From: an uncultured Alphaproteobacteria bacterium | Lineage (GTDB): Bacteria; Pseudomonadota; Alphaproteobacteria; HIMB59; GCA-002718135 | Direction: 5' to 3' | DNA length: 38,794 nt | Assembly (NCBI GenBank): GCA_902518985.1 | Contig: CABYIF010000014.1 | Coordinates: 1 to 38,794 of the forward strand | Part shown: piece by piece, positions 9,777 to 23,793 of the stretch | Position numbering within the stretch: position 1 is the stretch's first letter | Layout: every line of letters starts with the position of its first letter | The notes under the pieces: generated by a model | Database searches by the model: none | What the model was told of the DNA's origin: nothing | Seen by the model: only the letters and a program-made list of their open reading frames with translations | Made by a program: the position numbers and the translations under genes

Positions 9777-12518
9777 TTAGTGAGCCTGTCCCCAATTATC
9801 GCCAAATCCATAGTCTACAGTAAGAGGTACTGAAAAATTTTTATAATTTAAGTGAACAGTCTCCATTATTTTTTTAACTTGAGCAATAAGATCTTCGCGT
9901 TTTTTGTTTTCTACTTCGAATATAAGTTCGTCATGGACCTGTAAAAGCATTTTAGCATCTATGCTCTCTGCTTCAATTTCATTATGTATTTTTATCATTG
10001 CTAGTTTTATAATATCTGCTGCACTACCTTGAATTGGAGCATTTATTGCCTGTCTCTCGGCAAATCCCCTAAGTGCAAAATTTTTATCTGATATACCCTT
10101 AATATTAATCTTTCTTTTAAATATTGTTTGAACAAAATTGTTTGTCTTTGCAAAATCTATCTGGGTATCCATGTATTTTTTAATATTTGGATATTTTATA
10201 AAATATTCATTTATATATTCTTTTGCCTCTGTATTTGTGATTGCTAGTTGCTTAGCTAAACCATAAGGACTTATTCCATACAATATGCCAAAGTTGATAG
10301 CCTTTGCTTTTCTTCTATAATCATTATTTATTTCATTGTCCTTTAAACTAAAAATTTCTTTAGCTGTTGATGCATGAATATCTTCATTGTTATTGAAAGC
10401 TTTTATAAAATTTTCATCTTTAGATATTTCAGCTGCCAATCTTAATTCAATTTGAGAATAATCAAAACTGACTAAATTACTTCCATTTTTACTTATAAAT
10501 GCTGATCTGATTTTTTTTCCATTTTCTGTTCTTATTGGAATATTTTGTAGATTTGGATCTGTTGAACTTAATCTACCTGTTAATGTATTTGCAAGTCCAA
10601 AAGATGTATGCACCCTACTTTTTTCATCTGTTATTCGAAATAAAGCATCAGTATATGTAGATTTTAATTTCGTTAGTTCTCTCCAATCAAGCACTAGTTT
10701 TGCAATATCATGTCCCTCTGTTGCAAGATCATTTAAAGTTGATGAGTCTGTTGAATATGACCCTGATTTTGTTTTTTTACCACCTTGTATTTTTAAATTT
10801 TCGAATAAAATTTCTCCTAATTGTTTAGGTGAACCAATATTAAATTCTTTTTTTGATAATTTAAAAATTTTTATTTCTAACTTTTTACTTTCTTGCTCAA
10901 ACTCATTACTTAAGTTAGTTAAGAAATTTTTATTGACTTCAATCCCATTTCTTTCAATTTTTGACAGTACATCAACTAATGGAAGGTCGATATTTTTATA
11001 AACAAAATTTGCTTTTTCTTTTATTAATCTTGGATAAAGTTTATTAAATAATTTTAATGTTAAAAAAGAATCTTCCGCAGCATATTTAACTGCTTCATCA
11101 ATCTGAACTTTATCAAAAGTAATTTCATTTTTTCCAGTGCCTACTAAGTCTTTGTATTTTATTGTTGTATGATTCAGATGATTAAAGGATAGATCATCTA
11201 AATTATGCTTTAAAATACCATTATCAATTGAATAAGAAATAAGCATAGTATCTGCGATCGATTTAAAACTAACTCCATATTTATGAAGAATTCTAATATC
11301 GTACTTAATATTTTGACCAATTTTTAATATTGACTCATTGTTACAAATTGAATTTATTTTTTTTATAACAAATTTTTCTTCAAGCTGATCTTTAATAACC
11401 ATATTCCCATCAGCAGATAGATGGTTTATGGGTATATAAAAAGATTTATCTTCATCATAACATAAAGATATCCCTACTAATTTTGCGTTTTCAATATTTA
11501 ACGAGTTAGTTTCAGTATCAATTGCACAAAAGCCTTTTCTTTCAATTTCTTCTATAACTATTTCAAAGTCTTTTTTAGAATTTAATAGTATATATTTTGG
11601 CTCAGTTTTTTTTATATTTTTGTTATCTTCAATATTGTTGCTTATGTATGAATTTGATTTAAGTCTTTCGTATATAGATTTGAAACCTTGTTCTTTAAGA
11701 AAATTAAAAATACTATTATTTTTATCTTTTAGCTCACTATAAGTTTTTATATCTTTAATACTTAATGATATATTTACATTATCCTTTAATTTAACAAGCT
11801 CTAAACTTAGTTTAATATTTTTTTCAGCCTCATATAAAATGTTTCTTCTTTTTTCCTGCTTGATTTTAGCTAGATTTTTAAATAAACCCTCTATATTTTT
11901 AAATTCATTAATTAATTGAGCAGCAGTTTTGGGTCCTATGCCTGGTGCTCCTGGAATGTTATCAACTTTATCACCAGTTAAGGCTTGTATATAAATAACT
12001 TTATCTGGCTTTACTCCAAATTTCTCCTCAACATCCTTTATTTTTATTATTTTGTTTTTCATTGGGTCTAACATAGTTACTTTTTCTGTAACTAGTTGCA
12101 TTAGATCTTTATCAGAGGATACTATAATTGTTTCCAAATCATTATTTTTTGCTAGGTTTGCATAAGTTGCTATTAAATCATCTGCTTCATATCCTTCAAT
12201 TTCTAATTGTGGAATGTTAAAACTTTTAACACATTCTCTTATTAGCGAAAATTGAGGTATTAAATCATCGGGGGCCTCCCCTCTATTCGCCTTGTATTCT
12301 GAATAAATTTCATTTCTAAAATTTTCTCTAGCTGCATCAAATATCACAATCATTTTATCATTATTGTAATCCTCTATTAATTTTACGAGCATATTAGTAA
12401 ATCCAAAAACGGCATTTATAGGGGTTCCATCAGGGCGATTCATTGGAGGAAGGCCATAATATGCTCTAAATATGTAAGCAGAACCATCAACTAATATTAA
12501 TCTACTCTTTTTATTCAT
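9777..12518 (-). CDS. polA: DNA polymerase I
   Basis: 913 aa; 5'-3' exonuclease domain (LVDGSAYIFRAYYGLPP), 3'-5' exo DTETNSL, polymerase motifs FDYSQIELRLAA, RRKAKAINFGILYG and LLQVHDELIFEV. Confidence 0.98.
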   Translation of the reverse strand: MNKKSRLILVDGSAYIFRAYYGLPPMNRPDGTPINAVFGFTNMLVKLIEDYNNDKMIVIFDAARENFRNEIYSEYKANRGEAPDDLIPQFSLIRECVKSFNIPQLEIEGYEADDLIATYANLAKNNDLETIIVSSDKDLMQLVTEKVTMLDPMKNKIIKIKDVEEKFGVKPDKVIYIQALTGDKVDNIPGAPGIGPKTAAQLINEFKNIEGLFKNLAKIKQEKRRNILYEAEKNIKLSLELVKLKDNVNISLSIKDIKTYSELKDKNNSIFNFLKEQGFKSIYERLKSNSYISNNIEDNKNIKKTEPKYILLNSKKDFEIVIEEIERKGFCAIDTETNSLNIENAKLVGISLCYDEDKSFYIPINHLSADGNMVIKDQLEEKFVIKKINSICNNESILKIGQNIKYDIRILHKYGVSFKSIADTMLISYSIDNGILKHNLDDLSFNHLNHTTIKYKDLVGTGKNEITFDKVQIDEAVKYAAEDSFLTLKLFNKLYPRLIKEKANFVYKNIDLPLVDVLSKIERNGIEVNKNFLTNLSNEFEQESKKLEIKIFKLSKKEFNIGSPKQLGEILFENLKIQGGKKTKSGSYSTDSSTLNDLATEGHDIAKLVLDWRELTKLKSTYTDALFRITDEKSRVHTSFGLANTLTGRLSSTDPNLQNIPIRTENGKKIRSAFISKNGSNLVSFDYSQIELRLAAEISKDENFIKAFNNNEDIHASTAKEIFSLKDNEINNDYRRKAKAINFGILYGISPYGLAKQLAITNTEAKEYINEYFIKYPNIKKYMDTQIDFAKTNNFVQTIFKRKINIKGISDKNFALRGFAERQAINAPIQGSAADIIKLAMIKIHNEIEAESIDAKMLLQVHDELIFEVENKKREDLIAQVKKIMETVHLNYKNFSVPLTVDYGFGDNWGQAH

Positions 12519-12549
12519 TGTAAATTTAAATATATAAGATTTTGAAATA

Positions 12550-13476
12550 ATGTCAGATTATAAATATTCAATTCATGCAGAAAATGTAAATAAAATTTTT
12601 TTCAAAAAAACTGAAAAAATTAAGGCGCTGATTGATTTTGATATCAAAATTAAAAAAGGAAGTATTCATGGCTTATTAGGGCCAAATGGTGCAGGAAAAT
12701 CAACTTTTATAAATATTTTAGGTGGCTTAGTTAAAAAAAATAACGGTAGAGTTAGTATCTGTGGCATAGATATTGATAAAAATGCTAAATTAAGTAAATT
12801 TAAAATTGGAATTGTTCCTCAAGAATTAAACATTGACCCTTTTTTTACTCCTGCAGAATTACTTGAGTTACAAGCTGGACTATACGGCATACCAAAAAAA
12901 CAGAGAAGAACAGAAGAAATATTACATAATTTAAAATTAACTAACCAAAGAAATGCTTATGCAAGAACTTTGTCTGGAGGCATGAGACGAAGACTTCTTA
13001 TTGCAAAAGCACTGGTCCACAGTCCAGAGATGTTGATATTGGATGAGCCTACCGCTGGTGTAGACATAGATATTAGATCATCAGTTTGGAAATATATAAG
13101 AAAAATAAATCAGCTTGGAACAACAATTTGCTTAACTACTCATTACCTTGAAGAAGCAGAAAACTTATGTGACACCATATCTATTATTAATTATGGAAAA
13201 AAAATTAAAGAAGACACAAAAGAAAATTTATTAAAATTAATTTCAAACAAGACTGTTACTTTTAGCCTTGATAAAGATTATAATATTCCAGCAGAATTAA
13301 AAATATTTTCTTCGAATATTAATAATAAAATTTTATCATTAAACTATGATAAAAAAGAAACAAATTTAAAAACGATAATTGATATTCTAAATAGAAATCA
13401 AATTAATTTTAACGAAATAAATACATATGAAAGCGATCTAGAGGATGTATTTCTAAAGTTGATTAATAATGATTAA
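12550..13476 (+). CDS. ABC-2 type transporter ATP-binding protein, YadG-like
   Basis: Walker A GPNGAGKST, signature LSGGMRRRLLIAKAL, Walker B MLILDEPTAGVD, TTHYLEEAE, C-terminal DLEDVFLKL; no permease ORF adjacent. Confidence 0.92.
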   Translation: MSDYKYSIHAENVNKIFFKKTEKIKALIDFDIKIKKGSIHGLLGPNGAGKSTFINILGGLVKKNNGRVSICGIDIDKNAKLSKFKIGIVPQELNIDPFFTPAELLELQAGLYGIPKKQRRTEEILHNLKLTNQRNAYARTLSGGMRRRLLIAKALVHSPEMLILDEPTAGVDIDIRSSVWKYIRKINQLGTTICLTTHYLEEAENLCDTISIINYGKKIKEDTKENLLKLISNKTVTFSLDKDYNIPAELKIFSSNINNKILSLNYDKKETNLKTIIDILNRNQINFNEINTYESDLEDVFLKLINND

Positions 13477-14791
13477 TAATATTAGAAAATTGAGTCTAGT
13501 TCTATTTTCTTTGATACCCTTATTTTTAATAACTGGTCCAGCAATACCAGATTTAGTAATTACTCTTGGAGTTATTTTTGCAATTATTTGGATTTTGATA
13601 ATTGAAAAAAATTATGAATTATTCAATTCAAATTTTGTTAAAATTTCTCTAACTTTTTGGTTATCTCTCATACTAATAAGTTTTTTCTCAATCAACAAAA
13701 CCAAGTCATTTGAAGACTCGATAATTTTTATAAGGTTCTTATTAATTCCCTTATCTGTTTATTTTATTTTTTTTACTAATAATAAGGATGTAAAAAGAGT
13801 ACTGCTTGTAATATGTGTTTTAGTTTTATTAGTTTCATTAGATACTTTATATCAATTTTTTAATTATTCATCTAAAGATGGTTTTGGAAATGATATACTT
13901 GGCTTTAAATCAGATTGGTACGGAAGATTAACCGGTCCTTTTGGAGATGAATTAATACCAGGAGCATATATTTCAAAATTTGGCTTACTAGGATACGCTT
14001 ATTTAGTTGTATCTAAAAAATATCAAAGCAGATCAATAATACAAATCATTTATTTAACATTAATCTTAATTGTTTGCTTTGCTTCTGGTGAACGAATGGC
14101 ATTAGCTACTTATCTATTAGGTTTATTTGTATTATTATTTTTTATAAAAAATGGTAAATTTATTATATTTTTTTCTTTGTTCATTGGCTTATCTTCAATA
14201 TTTTTAATTTATAAATTTCATCCATTTTATAATGACTTTGTTGTTGTTGAATCAAATGAAACTCACCAAGGTCTTAAAATTGAAAAAATTTATAAATGTA
14301 ATAAGAACTCAAATAAAATGTGTTCAAAAATAATTGATATTCAGCCTAGTTTTAAAAAAGTTATAACCAATTTTAGTACATCAAATTATGGAGAAATTTA
14401 TTTACTGGCAATTGAGATGTTTAAAGATAATCCTTTAACAGGGATTGGTATAAATAATTATGAATATGCGTGCAATAATGTGAATGGGTATAGAAAATTA
14501 ATGAAAATTCACAATTGCGCTAATCATCCTCATAACATTTATTTACAATGGTTAACGGAAGGGGGTATAATCGTTTTTATTTCATTTATTATATATTTAG
14601 GTTTTATTCTTTATTTTATAAGGAAAAACGATGGTCAACGTGATTTAAAATTAATATCGTTTGCTGTATTAGTCATTATTTTTTGGCCTATAATGTCCAC
14701 TGGAAGTTTAATTAAGAATTGGAATGGTGTTTCGACATTTTATATTATTGGAATTTGTCTATGCTTAAGCAGGTTTAAAAAAAATTATTAA
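13469..14791 (+). CDS. O-antigen ligase / polymerase family membrane protein
   Basis: 440 aa polytopic protein with FGDELIPGAYISKFG, ASGERMALATYLLG, NCANHPHNIYLQWLTEGG. Confidence 0.85.
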   Translation: MINNIRKLSLVLFSLIPLFLITGPAIPDLVITLGVIFAIIWILIIEKNYELFNSNFVKISLTFWLSLILISFFSINKTKSFEDSIIFIRFLLIPLSVYFIFFTNNKDVKRVLLVICVLVLLVSLDTLYQFFNYSSKDGFGNDILGFKSDWYGRLTGPFGDELIPGAYISKFGLLGYAYLVVSKKYQSRSIIQIIYLTLILIVCFASGERMALATYLLGLFVLLFFIKNGKFIIFFSLFIGLSSIFLIYKFHPFYNDFVVVESNETHQGLKIEKIYKCNKNSNKMCSKIIDIQPSFKKVITNFSTSNYGEIYLLAIEMFKDNPLTGIGINNYEYACNNVNGYRKLMKIHNCANHPHNIYLQWLTEGGIIVFISFIIYLGFILYFIRKNDGQRDLKLISFAVLVIIFWPIMSTGSLIKNWNGVSTFYIIGICLCLSRFKKNY

Positions 14792-15806
14792 ATCTTGAAT
14801 TTAAAAAAAAATTTTTAGAGTATCTTGCTAGATAAATTCCAATAGTAAAAAAAACAATAACTGAAAGAACAGTTCCTTGTCCTTTACCAAAAAAAGATCC
14901 AACATATATTGAGAAAAATATAATAGATGAGGATAGTATTTTAAAATGAATTCCTAAGATCGATCCCAAAATAAAGAAAGCAATAATAAACAAAGTATTA
15001 CCTAAGCCCATACCAAAATATGAACCTGCATAAGCCATGTATAACGATGAGTAAAAAATTGATAAATTTGTAGATGATGAATTATCAAAATATCGTGCTT
15101 TAATTAAATAATAAAATGATTTAAATCCATCAATCCAGGTTATTTTTTTGCCTTGTGCTTTTGTTCTAGCATAATAGGAAACACCATATTCATAAATAAA
15201 AAAATTATTTCTCACAATTTGTGATGCTAAATCTATTTCAATACCAAAATCATTGACACTCAATTTAAGTTTATTAACAACACTTCTGTGTAGGATTTTT
15301 AACCCACAATGTACGTCACTCAAAGATTGAGAAAAAAATATATTAAAAATTAAAGAATTTATTTTGCCAATTAAACTATTAAAAAAATAATTATTTTTTT
15401 TAAGTTTTCCAGATAAATATCTGCTTCCAAATATACATTTAATTTCTTTGTTAAGTTGAATCATTTGATACATCTCATGTGAGTCTTTAGTATCTAATTC
15501 TAAATCAGCATCTTGGAAAAGAATATATTCACCTGTTGAATTTTTTAATCCTGTTTGTAATGCTTTGCCCTTACCTGAATTTATATCTAGTCTAATTAAT
15601 TTAAAATTAAATTTGTAACTGTTAGAGTCTTTAAATTCTTCTAAAATTTTTGTTGACTCATCTGTTGAGCCATCATCAATTATTATTACTTCAATTTTAC
15701 TATTATCAAAGTATATTTTTAGTTCATCAAAAAGTTTTATTAGAAAATTTTCTTCGTTGTAGACAGGTATTAATATTGTTAAGTTTATATTATTCTCTTG
15801 GTGCAT
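14775..15806 (-). CDS. Family 2 glycosyltransferase (dolichyl-phosphate-sugar-synthase-like) with C-terminal membrane domain
   Basis: LTILIPVYNEENFL, VIIIDDGSTDESTKIL, FQDADLELD, GSRYLSG, VHCGLKILHRS; hydrophobic C-terminal ~80 aa. Confidence 0.88.
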   Translation of the reverse strand: MHQENNINLTILIPVYNEENFLIKLFDELKIYFDNSKIEVIIIDDGSTDESTKILEEFKDSNSYKFNFKLIRLDINSGKGKALQTGLKNSTGEYILFQDADLELDTKDSHEMYQMIQLNKEIKCIFGSRYLSGKLKKNNYFFNSLIGKINSLIFNIFFSQSLSDVHCGLKILHRSVVNKLKLSVNDFGIEIDLASQIVRNNFFIYEYGVSYYARTKAQGKKITWIDGFKSFYYLIKARYFDNSSSTNLSIFYSSLYMAYAGSYFGMGLGNTLFIIAFFILGSILGIHFKILSSSIIFFSIYVGSFFGKGQGTVLSVIVFFTIGIYLARYSKNFFLNSRFNNFF

Positions 15807-16317
15807 GTTTGTTTAATATTCTCTGAAGTGTTCGTCGATGCATTCTAAGCCTTCTTGCGGTTTCTGATACATTTCGATTACACTGTATAAACACTCTTTG
15901 AATATGTTCCCACCTAATTCTATCGGCAGTCATAGGATTTTCGGGTGGTGGGGGCAAAATTTCTTTAGAATTAGTCAGAGCGTCGTATATTTGATCTATT
16001 TCTGCAGGTTTTGGTAAATAATCTATGGCTCCTGATTTAATTGCTGCAACTGCAGTAGCTATATTGCCATAACCAGTTAGAAGTAAAGATTTAGTATTTG
16101 GGCTAATTTTTTGTATTTCTTTAATTAGTTCTAGTCCAGAACCATCTTCTAATCTCATATCAACTACAGCGTAGTCATAAATGCTATCGGTTACTTTATT
16201 AATAGATTCTTTGAAATTAGGGGATGAGTCAACATCAAATCCTTTTTTTTCCATAGATCTAGACAGTCTTTCTCTAAAAGGCAGATCATCATCAACGATC
16301 AGTAGTTTTTTGCTCAT
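15790..16317 (-). CDS. regA: RegA/PrrA/ActR-type redox response regulator
   Basis: Receiver LLIVDDDLPFRERL, VVDMRLEDGSGL, LLTGYGNIATAV; PPPP linker; Fis-type HTH SETARRLRMHRRTLQRILNKHAPRE. Confidence 0.95.
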   Translation of the reverse strand: MSKKLLIVDDDLPFRERLSRSMEKKGFDVDSSPNFKESINKVTDSIYDYAVVDMRLEDGSGLELIKEIQKISPNTKSLLLTGYGNIATAVAAIKSGAIDYLPKPAEIDQIYDALTNSKEILPPPPENPMTADRIRWEHIQRVFIQCNRNVSETARRLRMHRRTLQRILNKHAPRE

Positions 16318-17543
16318 ATCCTTAAGATAGAGTTATCAAGAGTAATTTCAACAAAAGCTCTATTATCTTTTGAGTTATAAAATTGTATTTTACCTCCCAT
16401 ATTTTCAATGAGGTTTTTTGCTATAAAAATCCCTAAACCCATCCCTTCATTATTCTTTGAAATGTAAGGTTCACCTAATTTGTCAATAATATCTTTTGGA
16501 TAGCCTTTTCCATCATCAGAAATTTTTATAATAACATTTTTCATTTGATAGGTTAATTCTACTAAAACAATATTATTTGCATACAATATTGCATTTTGAA
16601 TAATGTTGCCCAAAGCATACATAATTTCATCTTTGAAAATTATTTCTGGTTCATTCTTTTGAAAATTTTCAACTATTTTAAGTTTTTTATTTTTATTAAA
16701 TTTATCAAAATTAATTTTAATTAAATCTGTTATTTTAACTTTTTCAAGAAATTTATCTTTTAATTTTAGAGGATTTTTTGATAATTTTTGAAGAATTTCC
16801 TTACACCTATCAGCTTGAGATTTTAGTAAAACAATATCTTTAAGTATGCTTTTATCTGCTTGTAATTTTTTATCTTTAAGTAAGTCATTTAAAATTAAAA
16901 AAATAGTATTTAGTGGAGTGCCCATTTCATGTGCGGCAGCAGCACTAAGTGAACCAACTTCTGTAATCTTTTTTTGGTTTAAAATTTGAAGTTTAGATAC
17001 GGATAAAGCATTTGAAATTTTTCTTGAGGAACTAGCAAAAAGATAAGCATAAATTGCAATAAAAATAACAGTGATAATTAGAGAAGCAACAAGTCCAAAT
17101 GTATAAATACGTGGTAAAATAAATTCATAAGTAAGACTTAATGGTATAAAATAAAAATTTAAAATCATTATTATAATTATTGATATCGATGAAAGAATTA
17201 TAGTTAAGAGTGCCGGTAAATATGAAGCAGAAGTAATTACTGGTGCTAATATCAATATTGAAAAGGGATTTATTATTCCACCAGTTAAAAAAAGTAAAAT
17301 GCCTAATTGTAATGTATCAAATAATAAATATGAAAAGGCTTTTATATTGCTTATGGTTTTATTTTTTCTTTCCTCTAGATATGAATAAAAATTTATAATT
17401 ACAGAGAGAAAAATAACAAACAAGGCTTCAAAAAATGGTATTTCAATATTAATTACAAAAGAAGCAAATAATATTGCTATTAATTGACCAAATATTGCAA
17501 TCCACCTAATTTTTATTAGATTTCCAAGTAAAATCGTATTCAT
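16314..17543 (-). CDS. regB: RegB/PrrB/ActS-type redox sensor histidine kinase
   Basis: Quinone-motif-like GGIINPFSILILAPV, H-box AAAHEMGTPLNTIFLI, QADRCKEIL with the conserved cysteine, GKGYPKDI, GMGLGIFIAKNLIENMGG. Confidence 0.93.
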   Translation of the reverse strand: MNTILLGNLIKIRWIAIFGQLIAILFASFVINIEIPFFEALFVIFLSVIINFYSYLEERKNKTISNIKAFSYLLFDTLQLGILLFLTGGIINPFSILILAPVITSASYLPALLTIILSSISIIIIMILNFYFIPLSLTYEFILPRIYTFGLVASLIITVIFIAIYAYLFASSSRKISNALSVSKLQILNQKKITEVGSLSAAAAHEMGTPLNTIFLILNDLLKDKKLQADKSILKDIVLLKSQADRCKEILQKLSKNPLKLKDKFLEKVKITDLIKINFDKFNKNKKLKIVENFQKNEPEIIFKDEIMYALGNIIQNAILYANNIVLVELTYQMKNVIIKISDDGKGYPKDIIDKLGEPYISKNNEGMGLGIFIAKNLIENMGGKIQFYNSKDNRAFVEITLDNSILRI

Positions 17544-17548
17544 TAATC

Positions 17549-21108
<3,560 letters not shown>

Positions 21109-21114
21109 TTTTAT

Positions 21115-22230
21115 CTAAACTCTCATTGGCATAAGAACATATACAAGATTAGAATTAGAATTTTCTTGTGCTATAATTGGAGAAGATCCATCTTTAAATT
21201 TAATTGTGATTGTTTGATCTTCTAAATTATTTACCATATCCATTATATATTTAGCATTAAATCCAATTTCGAATTCATCTCCATCATAATTTAATTGAAT
21301 GTCTTCAGTTGCTGTGCTGTTTTCAGTATTTGTAGTATTAAGGTTAATGATATTTTTTAGAAGCTTAAACTTTATTACTGGACTCTTTTCATTAGATATA
21401 GTGCTAACTCTGTCAACTGCTGAAAGTAGCTTTTCTCTATTTACCTCAAGTGAATTAACATTATTCTCTGGAATTACTCTTTTATAGTCTGGAAAACTTC
21501 CATCTATCAATTTAGATATGAATATCAAATTTCCAACAAGAAAAATAATCTTATTTGTGCTTAAGACAATTTCTATATCTTGATCTATTTCAGATAATAG
21601 TTTTGTTAATTCATATATTGTTTTCTTAGGTATAATAACACCAGACAAGTTATCTATATCTTGATCTATGTTGTGACTAAATTTGGCAAGACGGTGTCCA
21701 TCTGTACCGACAAGAGTTAAGACAGAATTATTATTTTCTTTATTTATATTAAAATAAAGACCATTAAGAAAATATCTAGTTTCTTCATTTGAAATTGCAA
21801 ATTTAGTCTTACTAATTAACTTGAAGAGAACTTGTGAGTTTATTCTCAAATTAACACCTTCATTATTTTGCTCTATAATAGGAAAGTCTTCTTTTGGGAG
21901 ACAAGCAAGTGAAAATCTTGATCCACTTGCTCTAAGAGTTAATAAATTTCCATTATTTGAGATAACTTCAATTTCAGCATCATCATCTAGTTTTCTTACA
22001 ATATCATAAAATATTTGAGAATTTATGGTTGTAGAACCCTCTTCTAGAATCTTGCAATCTAATTTTTCAACTATTGAAATATCCATATCTGTTGAGGATA
22101 ATGTAAGATTATTATTTTCTGCTTCAATTAATATATTTGACAATATGGGTAGAGAGTTTTTTTTATCAACAATACCTTGTAAATGTGAGAGACTTTTATA
22201 TATCTTAAATTTCTCGATCTGGAACTTCAT
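21115..22230 (-). CDS. dnaN: DNA polymerase III beta sliding clamp
   Basis: 371 aa; LPILSNILIEAENNNLTLSSTDMDISI, GTDGHRLAKF, C-terminal YVLMPMRV. Confidence 0.97.
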   Translation of the reverse strand: MKFQIEKFKIYKSLSHLQGIVDKKNSLPILSNILIEAENNNLTLSSTDMDISIVEKLDCKILEEGSTTINSQIFYDIVRKLDDDAEIEVISNNGNLLTLRASGSRFSLACLPKEDFPIIEQNNEGVNLRINSQVLFKLISKTKFAISNEETRYFLNGLYFNINKENNNSVLTLVGTDGHRLAKFSHNIDQDIDNLSGVIIPKKTIYELTKLLSEIDQDIEIVLSTNKIIFLVGNLIFISKLIDGSFPDYKRVIPENNVNSLEVNREKLLSAVDRVSTISNEKSPVIKFKLLKNIINLNTTNTENSTATEDIQLNYDGDEFEIGFNAKYIMDMVNNLEDQTITIKFKDGSSPIIAQENSNSNLVYVLMPMRV

Positions 22231-22253
22231 AATTTAATATATGATATATTATT

Positions 22254-23648
22254 TTAAGAATCTATAAGTCTTTTTAATAATTCCAAGTCTTCATTAAAAT
22301 TAACGTCAGAAAGTTTTAATTCTTCTATCTTTTTAACAGCATGCATTACTGTTGTGTGATCACGACCACCAAATTTCCTTCCAATTTCAGGAAGTGATCT
22401 TGAGGTAATTGATTTAGCTAGGTACATAGCAATTTGTCTAGGTCTGGCAACCGATCTAGATCTTCTAGGTGAATGCATATCGGTAATTCTAATATTGAAA
22501 TGCTCTGCAACTTTTTTTTGAATTTCTTCAATTGTTATTTTTTTATTTGATGATTTAAGTAAGTCTTGAAGAACTAATTGAGCAGTTTCTACAGTAATAG
22601 GTGTACCTACTAATGTTCCATGGGCTACAAGTCTATTTAATGCACCTTCCATCTCTCTTACATTAGATATTATACGATGAGATAGAAACTCTAATACTTT
22701 TGGTGGTATCTCAACCCCTCTTTTTTGTGCTTTTTCTATTAATATACCTAATCTTAATTCATATGTTGTAGGATGAATATCTGCTACTAACCCACAACCA
22801 AGTCTAGACTTTAATCTTTCCTGAACGCCGTCTAAATCTGTAGGTGATTTATCAGCAGATATAACAATTTGTTTATTTTGCTCAATTAGAGCATTAAATG
22901 TATGAAAAAACTCTTCCTGAGTATTATCTTTTCCACTTATAAATTGAACATCATCTATCATTAAAACGTCTATAGATCTAAATTGTTCTTTAAAAGCTGA
23001 AGTATCCTTATATCGTAGTGCTCTCACAAACTGATACATGAATTTTTCAGCTGATAAATAAATAACCTTTCTATCTGGTTGTTGTTGTTTTATTTTCCAT
23101 CCAATCGCATGCATAAGGTGAGTTTTTCCAAGTCCTACCCCTCCGCACAAAAAAAGTGGGTTAAATGTTATCTTGTTTGCCTCAGATACTCTTTGTGATG
23201 CAGCAAATGCCAATTCATTGGGTTTGCCAACAACAAAATTATCGAACGTGAATCGAGGATCCAAAGGAGCTCCAAACTCATTAGGATAGGTAGAGCTTTG
23301 GTTTGATCTAACATCAAGTGTAGACTTCCAATGATTATCTGTACTTTTTATTGTACGTGTTGTTCCTGGCACAATTCTTCCGCCATTTGGCTTAACTACA
23401 AATTTAATAACATCTATTGATTTAAGAAATTTTTTAGACTCGTTTTTTATTTTGTCTGAATAGTTGTTTACTATCCAATCCCTTAAGAATTTTGTTGGTA
23501 CTGAAAAAGTAATTGCATTTCCTTCCTGTGAAACAAAACTTAAATGCTTTAACCAATTATTATAAGCAGTATCACCAACATTTTTTTTTAAATCTTTTTT
23601 TAGAGAGGACCAATTACTTTCGTCAAACGTACTAATTTTATTGTCCAT
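22254..23648 (-). CDS. dnaA: Chromosomal replication initiator DnaA
   Basis: 464 aa; FTFDNFVVGKPNELAFAAS, CGGVGLGKTHLMHAIG, MIDDVQFISGKD, C-terminal RSRSVARPRQIAMYLAK...GGRDHTTVMHAVKKIEEL. Confidence 0.98.
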   Translation of the reverse strand: MDNKISTFDESNWSSLKKDLKKNVGDTAYNNWLKHLSFVSQEGNAITFSVPTKFLRDWIVNNYSDKIKNESKKFLKSIDVIKFVVKPNGGRIVPGTTRTIKSTDNHWKSTLDVRSNQSSTYPNEFGAPLDPRFTFDNFVVGKPNELAFAASQRVSEANKITFNPLFLCGGVGLGKTHLMHAIGWKIKQQQPDRKVIYLSAEKFMYQFVRALRYKDTSAFKEQFRSIDVLMIDDVQFISGKDNTQEEFFHTFNALIEQNKQIVISADKSPTDLDGVQERLKSRLGCGLVADIHPTTYELRLGILIEKAQKRGVEIPPKVLEFLSHRIISNVREMEGALNRLVAHGTLVGTPITVETAQLVLQDLLKSSNKKITIEEIQKKVAEHFNIRITDMHSPRRSRSVARPRQIAMYLAKSITSRSLPEIGRKFGGRDHTTVMHAVKKIEELKLSDVNFNEDLELLKRLIDS

Positions 23649-23793
23649 TGTCCCCCTAATAGACGATTTTTATTTTACAGAATTTTACGCAAAAAACCGA
23701 AAGTCGCAAAACTCAATCACCAAAATAATTATGATAGTCAACACTCTTTAAGTATTTTTAGCAAGAAGAAAAGTGAAAAAATAAAAAAAAAAA

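Noticed and set aside
23740-23793. A/T-rich tract after rpsT as an intrinsic terminator or DNA-unwinding element
   Set aside because: Long A/T runs occur throughout this low-GC sequence and no GC-containing stem is present.
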